This document shows, one piece after another, positions 34,949 to 45,770 of a stretch of DNA of 64,000 nt. The notes below the pieces were generated by a model, which saw only the letters and a list, made by a program, of their open reading frames with translations, had not been told where the DNA came from and made no database searches. Within the stretch, counting starts at the first letter, position 1, and each line of letters opens with the position of its first letter. Both the position numbers and the translations under genes were made by a program. Source of the DNA: Phytopythium helicoides (taxonomy: Eukaryota > Oomycota > Peronosporomycetes > Pythiales > Pythiaceae); contig JANFNE010000013.1 of NCBI GenBank assembly GCA_024867545.1, forward strand, positions 496,001 through 560,000, in the 5' to 3' direction.

Positions 34949-37173
34949 CTACTCCGAATCGTAAAACTTCGGGCACAAACCATCAGGCGGAATTGACGTG
35001 GTCGACTCCATTGTGAAATATCCGCGCTCGTGAAACTCCATTAGCGACTCATCTTCTTGATCTGGCTTTGAATTCATCTCGGCGTTGCTGTGATACATTC
35101 GCAGCTGTTGGATGCCTTCACTCAACCATTGAGGTACAGCGCCACGATGTGTCGAAGTTACAAGTAGATTAGACGCTCTCTCCAGTGCAATCAGTGCACC
35201 TGCTTCCTTGGCCTCAAGTTTGCATTCTCGACCATCAGAGATTGCGTTTCGGCGCTCCCGCGGAGTCGGAATCAGCGCACAAATAGCGGATGCAGAAGCT
35301 TCAAGGAGTAATAAACCTGTTTCTGGAGTAGATCGGCAAAGCTCACACAATGGAATGTGCCCGTCCAGCTCCAATACCTGTGCTCGATTCGCCGAACTTC
35401 TAGCCACTACTGCAAGGCATTCACATGCAGCAGTGAGTGCGGCATCATCATTCTGAAACCGCCTACTTTCGCTCACAACGTACAATAACACCTGCAAACC
35501 GTTTTGGGCAGCAACACGAGATTTGTTCAGAGGGTTTCCGTGACATAAACTTGTGATTGCAGTTGCAGCTGCCTCGATCACCGAGGGAAAGTCGAGTCGA
35601 CTAGGGCTTGCAATAGGAATGTCGTGGCGTCTCCATAGCCAATGGTTAGTTGGTTCACTGACAGTATAAGCTAGATTGGCAATCCCAATTGCACTCGCTC
35701 GGACTAAATCAGCGTTAGCCTGGACGTTTGCTGGCGATCCCACTCTCATTGCGAGGGCAGCATTGCCCTCTGCTGTCATGATCGCGCTCTGATTTACAAC
35801 CTGATTGGCAGCGAGGTTACCCAGTAGCTTCGCTGCCTCGGTTTGAACTCCAGCGGTGGCACCTTCTCTAACATACCGAACGACGATCGGGACAAAGTGC
35901 GCGCAGTTCACAATTTGGGACCGTAGAATCTCCGAGTCTACAGATGTCAAGTGGATTTAGTCGCTAATATAGGGTGGGAAAGACCATCGTAATGATTGTA
36001 CTGACCGTTGCAAAGGTTGACGAGCGCGCTGAGCATGTTTTGTTGTACAGTTGGGTTGCTCGGCAGTGGCATCTTCAAATACAGTTCGTCCAGATCCTCA
36101 TGCCTATCATTGCTGTCGCACTCACTCGTGTAAAGATTGTTTTTATTGTGAAGCGTTGGCGTCAAGCGATCCATGAGAAGCCGAACTACACTTTTGGCAG
36201 CTAAAACGCGCTTGTTCGGCACATAAACTCCCAATGCTGCGCACAGACGAGCAGCCTCCGAAAGTACGCGTAGATTGTGTGACTCGCGCAGTATGAAAGC
36301 CAGAGGATCAACTGCACCAGCTTTTACTATCTCTTCGGCAATATGCGGCTGTCCATTTGCGGCATTTTGATCGATACGCACGAGTTTAGTGACTGCGCGT
36401 AGGGGAGGTCTCTTTGGTCGTTCATGGATAGCTAAATGCACTAGTGCAATCAGCACGGATCCAGTAATAACGTCGCATCGCGTGCTTGGCGCTGAGAATA
36501 CAGTTAGAAGATGAACCAAAAACGGGAGAACCCCTGCACGCACAACTCGAGGAGCCTGTTGCGCTGGAAGCAGCGCGACACTTTGTGCAAACCTTGCAAA
36601 TACGTCATCCGTTGGGTCTAATCCCATGACCGTGTTGTTTCTCGTCGGTGGTGAAGCTTGCAGACCAGCAGTCAAGTGCTCATGCCTTTCCATAAACTGT
36701 TGAGCCCATATGCGCTGCGCCTCCTTGTCATTTTTTTCTTGGTCGAGTTCAGCTTGCAGGTCGCTCAGCTTTAGCTTCCAAACAGCGCGTTCTTGTTCAA
36801 TGGCCGCTTGCAGAGCCTGGATTTGGTCACGTTTGGTAGACTGCAGCGTTTGAGAGAGCTCATGGATTCGGATCTGTAGTCTGCAACAGAGGCGATCCCA
36901 TCGGCAATGCTTGGGTTAAAAAGAGAGTAGCACACTGCCAGAGCTCGTTACATACTTTTGCTGCTGTGATTCCAAGTCGCCGATTTGATTGAGAAGCTTT
37001 TTCTCGCGTTGGTCTTTTTCTTGCTGGAGATCCACAAGTTGTCGCGATAACTCGAGCTCCTTGGGTGTTGGCACTCGTGGGTATTCCTAACGAAACCTGC
37101 AAGATGAGATTTTTAAACACATGAACTCAAGCAGCGCACACGCACACACCGCGTTTTTGGGCTCAACCGGCAT
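34949..37173 (-). CDS. Coiled-coil plus armadillo-repeat protein
   Basis: Four exons inferred: 37173-37150, 37086 to about 36953, about 36879-36006 and 35937-34949. The first exon is only eight codons (MPVEPKNA). A coiled coil follows (KELELSRQLVDLQQEKDQRE, then AELDQEKNDKEAQRIWAQQF). The rest has armadillo-like helices: VVRAGVLPFLVHLLTVF, GSVLIALVHLAI, LSEAARLCAALGVYV, TEAAKLLGNLAANQVV, AATAITSLCHGNP and NGLQVLLYVV. The exon joint LVNLCN-DSEILRSQ is clean (intron 35938-36005). Such proteins are usually scaffolds; partner and location cannot be told from sequence. The tail is acidic, without a localisation signal I recognise. Confidence 0.7.
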
Positions 37174-37536
37174 CCACGTTGTTGTCACTCTCAAGCGATG
37201 AGGTGCACGCAGGTTTTGCCTTGCGTTCCCTGTGAAAAATAGCCTGTCTAAGCGTTGTACATTAGGATCTAAAATAAGGCGAAGAACGCTTTCGTTCAAA
37301 ATGCATGCATGTTGGTTATCCCCCTCGGCTCAAGGCCGTGCACAACACTACTATCAGAGCATGCCCCGTCAGCGCCGACGCTTCCAGTCAGAAGGAAAGC
37401 TAAACACAAGGAACAAACCATCCGTACGACCTCACCGACGCTTCAGGGAAAGCGATCAATAAGTTTACATTCCCAACCGATTTTGTTCGCGGCTGGCTGT
37501 TCCGCCCAGCTTTCTATCCACTGGAAAAAAAATCGC
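37174..37536. other. Short spacer between ARM-repeat gene and Pcf11
   Basis: About 360 bp between the start of the ARM-repeat gene and the end of Pcf11, both on the minus strand. It should hold the ARM gene promoter and the Pcf11 3' end. No coding signal is seen. Confidence 0.4.
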
Positions 37537-40266
37537 TTACTCAGTTCGCACACGCTTGATGTCGTCTTCGTCACTATCACTGTCTTCTTCCTGCGAAAGC
37601 AAGCCAAATATTCTATTAGCTTCATCAGATCCACACAACGAAGCCACCAAAGTCCGCATCACAAACCTCGATCGCACGCTTCTCGCCCACACTTGTTGGG
37701 ACAGAAGCTTCATCCAGCTCCATGTCTCGAACGCCATCAGTTGCTGTCTGGATATTCTCTGCTGGCATCGGGATCAGGTGCGCAGGCGTTATACAGCTCG
37801 AGTTTGCCATCACTGTATCGTAGCAGTACTTGTGGAAGATTGTCTGCTCGCCAGGAGCGTTTTCGTGCTGAATCGTGCCCTTGATAGCATTCGTGTACAT
37901 CCAATCCTCCTCTTCCTCGTCCCAACTCCGAGCAAAATTTTCGCTACACACACATTCACAGCTATCAGTGTCCCACACTACTTGTGCACAATCTAAACAC
38001 GAGAAAACGCACCCGCAGATTCGGCAGCGAGTAATACTCTCGTCAACAGGCACGCGAGCACTTTCCCATGAATTGCCAATGTCGTCTTCGCTCTCTTTCC
38101 GGTCGAAAAAAGCTGCTGCTTGTGCTTTCTCGCGGAGCCCGCTCGGACGCAAAGTCAGTGACCCACTGCTCCTCGTCCGGGTACCATGACCGCGAGACGC
38201 CACCCTTGCCGCGCTCCTTCTGTGCGCGGTTGTACTGGAATAGGAAATCAAGATGTGCATCCAGTTTCGCTTGCTCTCGAAAGCGAAGACCGCTTTCACG
38301 GCACACTAGAGGCAGCGCAGCATAAAGTTTCTGCACATTCGACTCAACTCGGTCCTTGTGAGCAATGATCTTGTCGCTGAACCACATTCTTGAAGCATTG
38401 TCGTTCTTCGGTGGCGCTCCACCTGGAGGTGGCGGCATCGCTGATTGGGGTGGAGGCCCCCGCATACCCTGCGGCATTGCAGCTGGCAGACCAGTCGTCT
38501 GCGGAACTTGAGCTGGAGCAGGAGCACTTGGCTGCTGCTGCGGCTGCGAAAGTCCCTTGAGCTTCTGCAGAATTGACATGACGGCTGCAGGATCGGGCTT
38601 GTTCGGAGCGTCGTTGGTGATCTCGTTGAGCTCCTGCGGGTTCGCAGGGGGAGGCACAGTCTGCTTGCGTTTCAGTAATTGCATTAAATGGGCTACATTG
38701 GCAGACTTTCCCGCCGCTTCACCACTAGGCCCGCTTCCACGACTACTGCTCGGTGTGCTCGACGCACTTCCGACATTGCCGCCAACGGGGCCCTTAGCAG
38801 CAGCTGCAGCGGGGGACACTCGTCGAGCCGATGGCGGTGGTCCTCCGAGAACTGCAGGTGGTTGGGCACCAGATGACTGGGCTGGTCGAGCGGGGCCACG
38901 GCGAGGGTCGACTCTCGCTGTCGGACGAGCAATTGGCTTAGCGGTCTCCAGAGGCAAGATACCTTGTCCGGGGCTTGCTTCTGCCACCGGAGGAGCGGCG
39001 GGGGCCTTAGACTCGGCATGAAACTCCAACAGTTGCCTGTAATACTCGGGATTGTTGGTTCGCACTTCCTCGAGGCTCATGTGCTCGGTTGGGTGGATAC
39101 CCATATCGTTTTGCAGCTAAAGTGCAGGCAGGCAAAAGAGCAAATCATCTGATCAGATTCACCTTTGACTGCTAGACAAAGCCGCTGCATGAAAAGTACC
39201 TTTGTAAGAAGCGATCGCAGCTCCATATCCTGCTGCTGCGCAGGATTTGGGCCCGCGGGCTGAGCTCCTCCGGCTCGGAATCGCTGCTGAGGGTTCGGAG
39301 GCGGCTGCTGGGAGAAACTAACCGGCTGTGTCGCGGTCGACGGGTCCACCGCTGCCAGAGCGCGGTTCGCGGCAGTTCGCATCTGGACAATGGCCTCGCC
39401 GGGGAAGAGTCGAGAGGTCTCCCACGTGTTGAGCACATGCACAAAGCGCCGCAAGTCCTTGCCAGACACCTGGACACCAGAGCGCGCGCATGCGACCATG
39501 AGTTCTATACACATTTAGAAATGACAGGCATGCCGCCGCCTTCGCTATGACGCACCTGGCGGACGCAGTTGCAGTAGAGCGGGACGATGACGCGCGCAAA
39601 GAGCCCCGGGTAGGGGCCGCCGACGTTCTTGAGGATCGAGTCGGTGAGGTAGAAGATCGGCAGCTTGTAGTTAGGCGGGGCCTGCGGGGACAGCACGACA
39701 ATCGAAAGCGTTAGCGGGGCGTCTCGACCACCGGTGGGTCCTCTCAAGCCAAGACGGAGCACGCCTCCATGCACGTAGGTGTCTAATATTTCTTTAGCCG
39801 CGAGGGCCGCTGCCTCTCTCCCCCTCCCTACTGCCGTCTCCGCGTCGGCCCGGCGGGCCACGCGCGCGTCCTTGGCGGCGTGACATGGTCGTCCCTCTCC
39901 CGCGCGCGAGCTTGACGGGGTCGGGGGGAGGCCGGCGCGCGTCCTAGCCTACTGCGCCGCTGGCCCAGGCGACACGCAAACACGCAGGGGCGAGAGGACC
40001 CAAGAGGGACACGCAGGGGCTTTACCCGGTGGATCTTGGTCTCCAGGAAGCTGACGACGTCGGGCGCGAACTGCACGCGCTCCGCCAGCATGGTGAGCGC
40101 GTTGATCGTGTCCTTGGCCGGGTAGTCCTGCATCTGGTTGATCATCACGTCGAACTTGCTCAGCAGCAGCTGGATCTCCGACCGAGAGGCCGCCGCAGGG
40201 CGCAGGGGCCGCCGCCGCGCCCGCCGCCGAGCCGCTCGAGGAGCCCGCGAACTGCGCCATGGCCAT
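37537..40266 (-). CDS. PCF11: Pcf11-like pre-mRNA cleavage factor II subunit
   Basis: Pcf11 binds the RNA polymerase II C-terminal domain and links 3'-end cleavage to termination. The N-terminal CID is split by introns: SEIQLLLSKFDVMINQMQ and TINALTMLAERVQFAP, a long intron of about 345 nt, then YKLPIFYLTDSILKNVGGPY, then LVRR-type helix DLRRFVHVLNTWE. A proline/glutamine-rich middle follows, then SRMWFSDKIIAHKDRVE and FQYNRAQKERGKGG, and the C-terminal zinc motif CRICGCVF..WDEEEEDWMYTNAI. The last exon adds EEDSDSDEDDIKRVRTE, ending at 37537. Two frame breaks: near the start (MAQFAGSSSGSAAG must shift one base to reach SEIQLL, about 40170-40215), and a T6 run (A6 at 38106-38111) that would read correctly with T5, giving SSSFFDRKESEDD. 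Confidence 0.88.
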
Positions 40267-40537
40267 CGGCGGCGCGGCCTTTCTCGGTATACGAACTGGG
40301 CGTTTCCCTTCCTGCCCTTCGCTCCAGGCAAAGGCGCGCGGACGGAGGTCGGAAGGAAGGAAGGGGCGTCCTCCCTACGGTTTCGAAACTAGCACCAATA
40401 TATGGTATAAACGCACTATACACTCTTCATCTATACAGTTATACTAGATATAGAACATATACTACATGATATTACAACAGTAGATATCCACCTATGCTTT
40501 ACTACGAAAACCCATTCGTGCGTGGCAGGCGAACAGG

Positions 40538-41178
40538 ATGCGCACAGCCGCGAGATGCGCGCGGCTTGCGGCCGCCGCTGGGCGGCGACGAGCAGCGGCG
40601 GCCTCTGCCTCGGCTTCTAGCGGGGCAGACCTGCCGAGGCGCCGCTTCTCCAGCCAGCAGAGCGGCGAGGGCGACGGGTGGAAGCTCTCGCACGTGAGTC
40701 GCGACGGAGCGCCGCAGATGGTCGACGTCGGCGCCAAGCGCGTCACGAGGCGCTCGGCCACCGCGCGCGCCACGATCCGCATGCCGCCGGCCGTGCTCGC
40801 GGAGCTCCGGCGCGCTGCGGGGGGCGGGAAGGAACCGCTTGTGGGGCCCAAGGGGCCGATCGCGACCTACGGCTGTGATCGCCGGCGTGCTCGGCGCCAA
40901 GCAGACGAGCGCGCTCATCCCGTTCTGCCACCCGCTGCCCATCGAGGACTGTCAGGTGCGCGTGGAAGCCACGGCCGAAGATACGGTTGAGGTCGAGTGC
41001 CAGGTGCGCGTCACGCACAAGACTGGCGTCGAGATGGAGGCGCTCACGGGGGCGTCCTGTGGCCGCGCTCTGCGTCTACGACATGTGCAAGGCGCTCTCC
41101 CATGATATTGTGATCGAGAGCACGCGGCTGGTGGAGAAGACGGGCGGCAAGCGGGATTTCTCCAGGAAGGATGAATGA
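40538..41178 (+). CDS. MoaC-type cyclic pyranopterin synthase (two frame breaks)
   Basis: MoaC acts early in molybdenum-cofactor synthesis, with MoaA, producing cyclic pyranopterin monophosphate. The N-terminus (Arg/Ala-rich, ending RRRFSS) looks like a mitochondrial targeting peptide, fitting the location of this step in eukaryotes. Core motifs: [44 protein letters not shown], then [26 protein letters not shown] and [10 protein letters not shown], which contains a conserved lysine of the active-site region. Two single extra bases are needed to explain the frames: around 40865-40875 (ATCGCGACCTACGG) and around 41058-41061 (GCGTCCTGTGG). Removing one base in each gives an uninterrupted protein of about 212 residues. 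Either a pseudogene or indel errors. Confidence 0.85.
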
Positions 41179-41583
41179 ATGAAGTATCTTGAGGTACCAA
41201 GCCCGGTCTGAGACCGCATCATGGAGAGGTCTACGCATCACTTGTAGACGGAACGGATCAATCGGTGGGAGTGTGGGAGACCAAAGCGATTGTATAGATA
41301 AATGAACGGCAGGTTTGCCATCGGCACGCACGCACATAGTGTAACAGAGGAGGCGCTGCTTTGGCGCTGATGCTGCCACTTGGACGCGCATTCGCCGCCG
41401 TGGCAGCGAAGGGAGCGCGCCTCCCGCCTCGGGCTCTAGGAAGGCGCATCCCGCACGCAGCTCGAGCGTGGAGACCGAGATCGCGCGAGCGCTCCCCCGA
41501 CCTCTATGCTCTCACCATCTTGGTCCGCATCGCGCCGCATCACGTCGCGCCCCCTCCTTGCACAGGTCCGCGCGCCGGTACCC

Positions 41584-42216
41584 TCAGCTCATGGACACCA
41601 TGGGCTGCTGGTGGTGCGCGGCGAACATCTGCTGCTGCTGTTGCTGCTGCGCCTTGCGTGCGCGCAGCTCGGCGATGAGCTGCAGCACCTGCTGCCTGTC
41701 GGCCTCGACCTGCGCGATGCGCCGCTCGACTGGCCACTCCTCGAGCTTCTCCTTCATCTTGGCCTTGGCCTCCTCGAGCTCGCGCTTGTCGCTCTCTCGC
41801 TTGCGCGCGATCTTGTCGCGCAGGTAGTCGCACTGCGAGACGGCGCAGCGCATGCCGTGCGGCGTCGCGCACGTCTTGGCGTGGAAGCAGAGCAGCCCCC
41901 AGATCTTGGAGCACGAGTCGCAGCTGGGCGATCAGCAGCAGCACGAGGGTCAGACCACCAGCACACGCGTCGTAATACCAGCAGCAGCGCAAGACGCAGA
42001 CCTCTCGATGGGGGACACCTTCCTCCGCGGCCCGTAGCAGCGCACGAAGTGGTCGATGCTCGCCTTGACCTTCATGCAGCGCCCGTTCAGCGCCTGGCAC
42101 TGCGCGTCGGGGCACGCCGCCGCGTGCACCAGCGCCTCGTTGTACACGCGGAACTTTTCCTCGTGGGAGCCCGCGCCCAGGCTCGCGCGGCCCGCGTCGC
42201 CCATGCTCACGTCCAT
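41584..42216 (-). CDS. Stand-alone TAZ zinc-finger protein
   Basis: TAZ fingers are zinc-binding helical domains best known from CBP/p300, where they bind transcription activators. Exon 1 (42216 to about 42025) has EEKFRVYNEALVHAAACPDA, then C..LNGRCMKVKASIDHFVRC. Exon 2 (about 41926-41584) has CDSCSKIWGLLCFHAKTC, ATPHGMRCAVSQCDYLRDK. It ends in a charged coiled coil and a Gln-rich tail. Together they give the full HxxxC..C..C / HxxxC..CxxC / HAxxC..C..C set. No acetyltransferase domain is attached. The intron needs either a donor two bases into GTGTCC or one extra base, so the exact junction is unsure. Protein about 165 residues. Confidence 0.8.
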
Positions 42217-43026
42217 GGCCGCCGCGGTAGCTGAGCTGCAAGGCGGCGATGGCTACGCCGCGCTTCGGTGCCTGGCTGCCTTCAAGAGCAAGCGAGCGTC
42301 GACTCCTCTCGGCCGACGAGCACCGCTTTTGCTTCTTCCCACTGCGGGAAAAAACGGCTGCATTTGAGCCGAGCCGAGCCAAGCCAGCCGAGCCACAGGC
42401 TCGGCTTGGATAGGCTCGGTGGAAAGGCGGCCCTCGCAATCTCTTGGACTTTGTATGAAGCCCTCTAATATATGGGGGTTGTATGGGGATTTCGAATACC
42501 TCGGTTTTTGTATAGAGTGTCGGGCAAAACGGACATCCACCCACGGGAACCTACGGTATTGCAGCGGACCACGCAGCGGACCGTCGGCACGGCTTCTACA
42601 TGAAGGAGGCATGCGGTAGCGCCGCAACGCGTCACATGCGCGCGATAATACCGTACAGTACTCACGCGTGCGTGTCTGCCTTTCGGTCGGGCGGCGTCGT
42701 TGAAGTTCCTTTTGCTCATGGAGTCTCAAGGCGTTGTCGGTCTCAACCGCTGCATGGCGGGACGTACAACTAGCGCTCGCCCAAAACGGCGGCGAGGCTA
42801 CGATTGCTATTGAGATCGAGTGGGGGTTAAATACTATCGTGACGTCGCTCGGGTCGAGAACGTGGGAGCTACGGTGGCCGTGCGGTCGGCTCTCGGGCGC
42901 TCGGTCTCCTTGGGCTCCGCCTCGTGGCCCCCGGCTTATAGAATCGGCCGGGCGAGGGGAGCGGGCGAGCGCCTCCTAGTCGCCGACTGCGCAAGCGCAT
43001 TTGCTGGCAGGCTCGAGGCGTGTCCG
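42217..43026. other. Spacer between the TAZ and PARP-finger genes
   Basis: About 800 bp containing a GAGCC-rich stretch (42365-42420) with an inverted arm GAGCC..GGCTC, and the phrase TTTGTATAG once (about 42507) with a near version at about 42443. No gene recognised. Confidence 0.4.
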
Positions 43027-43359
43027 CTAGGCCGAGCAGGTGCGGCCCTCTGGCAGGATGCGGTCAGCAATCTGGTAGCTCGTGACGATCTTCTGCTGCG
43101 CGGCGTCGAGCTCGTCAAAGCCCTCGAGGTTGCCGAGCGGGATGCTGCGCACGAGCGGGTAGCACTCGACGTGGTGCCAGTTGATGCACACGAATCCGTT
43201 GCAGTGCTGGTACACGACGCCGACGCGCAGGCGGCCGACGTCGATCGTGGCCTCGCACGACTTGCAGCACGCGTGCGCGCGCCGCGTCGACTCGATGATG
43301 TACGAGTTGCCCTTGGTCCAGGGCGACGGCAGCTCGCGCGGGCTCTGCGTCATGGTCAT
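43027..43359 (-). CDS. Stand-alone PARP-type zinc-finger protein
   Basis: About 110 residues in one exon, starting MTMTQSPRELPSP. The PARP-type finger is complete: C-x2-C in CCKSCEATIDVGRLRVGVV, then WHHVECYPL supplying H and C. In PARP1 and DNA ligase III this finger recognises DNA ends and nicks. Here it is not followed by any catalytic domain, only a short helix (FDELDAAQQKIVTSY). It could be a DNA-end sensor adaptor, or a histone/chromatin factor. A second methionine two codons later is an equally good start. Confidence 0.82.
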   Translation of the reverse strand: MTMTQSPRELPSPWTKGNSYIIESTRRAHACCKSCEATIDVGRLRVGVVYQHCNGFVCINWHHVECYPLVRSIPLGNLEGFDELDAAQQKIVTSYQIADRILPEGRTCSA

Positions 43360-45770
43360 GGCGGCGGGGTGGGGCGTGGCGGAGCGAGGCGAGGAAAGCG
43401 GGCGGGCTTGCAGGTGGCTGGACGTGGCGCTGGGCCGACGGATGTCAAAGTGAGCCCTCGCGAGCTTCGAGCGCAGGCGCGGCCACGGCCAGCGGCGCGA
43501 CTTGATCCGCCCGAGGCAGCCAGGCGACTGGGCATTTCTTTGCCGTCCACGGGAGGAGCGCCGGCAAGAGCAGACGGGGCGGGCGGGCCGGCGGGGGGAC
43601 CCGCGGGTTGGGGCGATTCTCTTGGGTTTTGTATAGATGAGACTAATATGGGTCTGAAGGCGGCGGTTAGCCGGCCCGCGGGCCGCTTCGGACCGTCTGC
43701 TGCTCGCAGCCACCCGAATGGTGCCACTGGATTGGCTGGAAAGGGGGGGAGATGGTGGGAAAAAGAAACGGCGCGCGTCGCATACAGAAAACAAGAAGTC
43801 GCGTTTTTCAGAACCCGATGCGTCTCGAATGTTGACAGACTGAAAGTTTGTATAGGCTGCTGCGCATCCGGAAAAACAGCCCGGCCTCGCATTGTCGAAT
43901 GTGGGCAACCAACTGACTGAGGTTCCGTATGCGGCATACAGTTCGCAGCATTACTCGCACCGCGCAAACCATACTGAAACCAAGTCAACATGGCGGAATG
44001 GCTACAGTGCTGACTGGATGGACAAAAGGCTTCCAATTGACTTGGACGCCCACCAACGCCTATCCATAGCAACAACAGGCCCAGGCAGCCGACGCTCATG
44101 ACGCCGACCTTGATCCCAGCCTGCAGCTAGCTGCTGGTTTGGGGCGTGGCAGAGAAAAAGTTCGTGGCCGAACACCAAGGCCACGGGCAGCAGCTGGGTG
44201 GAGCAACTCCGCGGTTTCCAGGCGCGTTCCGCCCGTGGTGATTCCGTGCAGTGCGGCGCGCCACCGCGCTGAAAGCGTCGTTTCATCGACGCTCGGCGCG
44301 TGGAAAACCCCGCTGAGCATGATGGTCCGCTGGCTGCGCGTTGAGTTGTGACGCTGTGCTCTCTTGCAAACTTCGCTTCGATAGTGCAGCGTGGCATGGG
44401 ATAGCGTTGCGTGGCCCTTTTTTCATGCCGCGTGGAGATTCTCACTTGCTTCAGCCCCAAATCCCCCTTGGCCCCACAGACTGTAGTACAGTCGGCCACG
44501 GCCGCGGCTGCGATGGGTGCCAGGCCTCGACGCTCATGACTGGATGTGCGTCTGTCGACGTGTTAAACTAGTGCGTGTTCGGAGGAGATCGCGCGAGGCT
44601 CGCGCCTTTCCTCTGCGGTGCAGCGACGCCATGCTGGCTACCGCCCGAGTGCGGCTGCGAGCCGCAGACACCGCCGCACGCCAGCGAGCCCTCTCGAGCA
44701 TGCGCGCGCACGCGCTCAGCGCTGCTGGGCAGATATAGCCCTCCTCCGAAACGCACGCGTGCTGGCGACGATCTTGTGCTCAGCAGGCAGATCGGGGGCT
44801 TTGCCGTGTAAAAGTGCTGGCCCGCGCGTTGATTCTCCCCAACTTGAAGCGAGCTGACCAAGCAACTGCTGCAAGGCACCGTGATTTGCAGCCAGTGCTC
44901 ACTGACCGCCGCGCTGCACGTAAATCTCTCCTCCCTCCTCGGCCCTGGTGAAGGTTGTAGTAGGTGGCGGCAGTCCGCCCTCTCTGGCTGAACGCCACGC
45001 AGCAGGCAGAAGCGCCATACCCAGACCAACGTGAGCCGCTTGCTGAGGGCCCCCTGTGAGGGGTGAGAGCTCCTCGAGGCAATGGATCTTGCGCTTGAAC
45101 AAACCCACGTGGTCGGACTGCGAAATATTGAGGAGACTGAGACGCCGCCAAGGGAGCTGGATCGCCAGCTCACTCGAGCGTTCCATCCGAAAGAGTAGCC
45201 TCTATCTAATTCAACACGTGGTGCGACGGAGATGAACACGGCAACTGCACACAGTGCTCGGACTGCAAGTACAGATCGATCTTCGAGCGTTTGGTTGTGT
45301 GTTGAGTGTGCTGTATCCCTCGATTGTCGTCATGTTTGGACGGTCGGTGCCGTTACCTGGCTTCGGCAAACTGGATCTTGCGACCATGGCGAGTCGCCGA
45401 CTGAAGATCTGAAGATTGCACGGCGGCACGCTTGCTGACTGCTTCCTTGGATCAACAACGTATGCATGGATTTGAAGGCATTGATTTGTAGATGACTCCT
45501 CCTGGAAAAGAAGGGTGCCTCCATGGAACCGACCTGTGCCATGGTGTCGTAGTTGGCATGAATCCACCCCTGCTCCCGCTATTTGGTTAGCTGCTAGTAG
45601 TGTTACTCTCGCTACTGCTGTTGTTGCTTGCTGGTGGTGCCGGCAGACCTCTCAGAACCGGCAGCGGATCTACGACATGTCTAACATTGCACGTCGTGCA
45701 GTCGCTGCTTCTCAGTTGCTGATCGTGACGGAGAGTTCGGACTGCAAAATTGTCCAGACGAGCTGAGCAT
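43360..45770. other. Long region without a supportable gene
   Basis: About 2.4 kb. The first 500 bp repeat the TTTGTATAG phrase (about 43627 and 43845), shared with the spacer at 42.4 kb. A short plus-strand frame ending LRAADTAARQRALSSMRAHA (44517-44738) and several minus-strand frames have arginine/serine-biased content of the kind expected by chance in GC-rich DNA. I assign none of them. Confidence 0.45.

Noticed and set aside
41506..42234. A 242-codon plus-strand frame over the TAZ gene
   Set aside because: Leu/Ala/Arg-rich antisense frame; the minus strand holds the full zinc-ligand pattern.
42365..42420. GAGCC repeats as a transcription terminator
   Set aside because: The inverted arms resemble a hairpin, but this is a eukaryotic genome and there is no supported gene ending there.
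43181..43453. Plus-strand frame over the PARP-finger gene
   Set aside because: Antisense to a complete zinc finger and without motifs.
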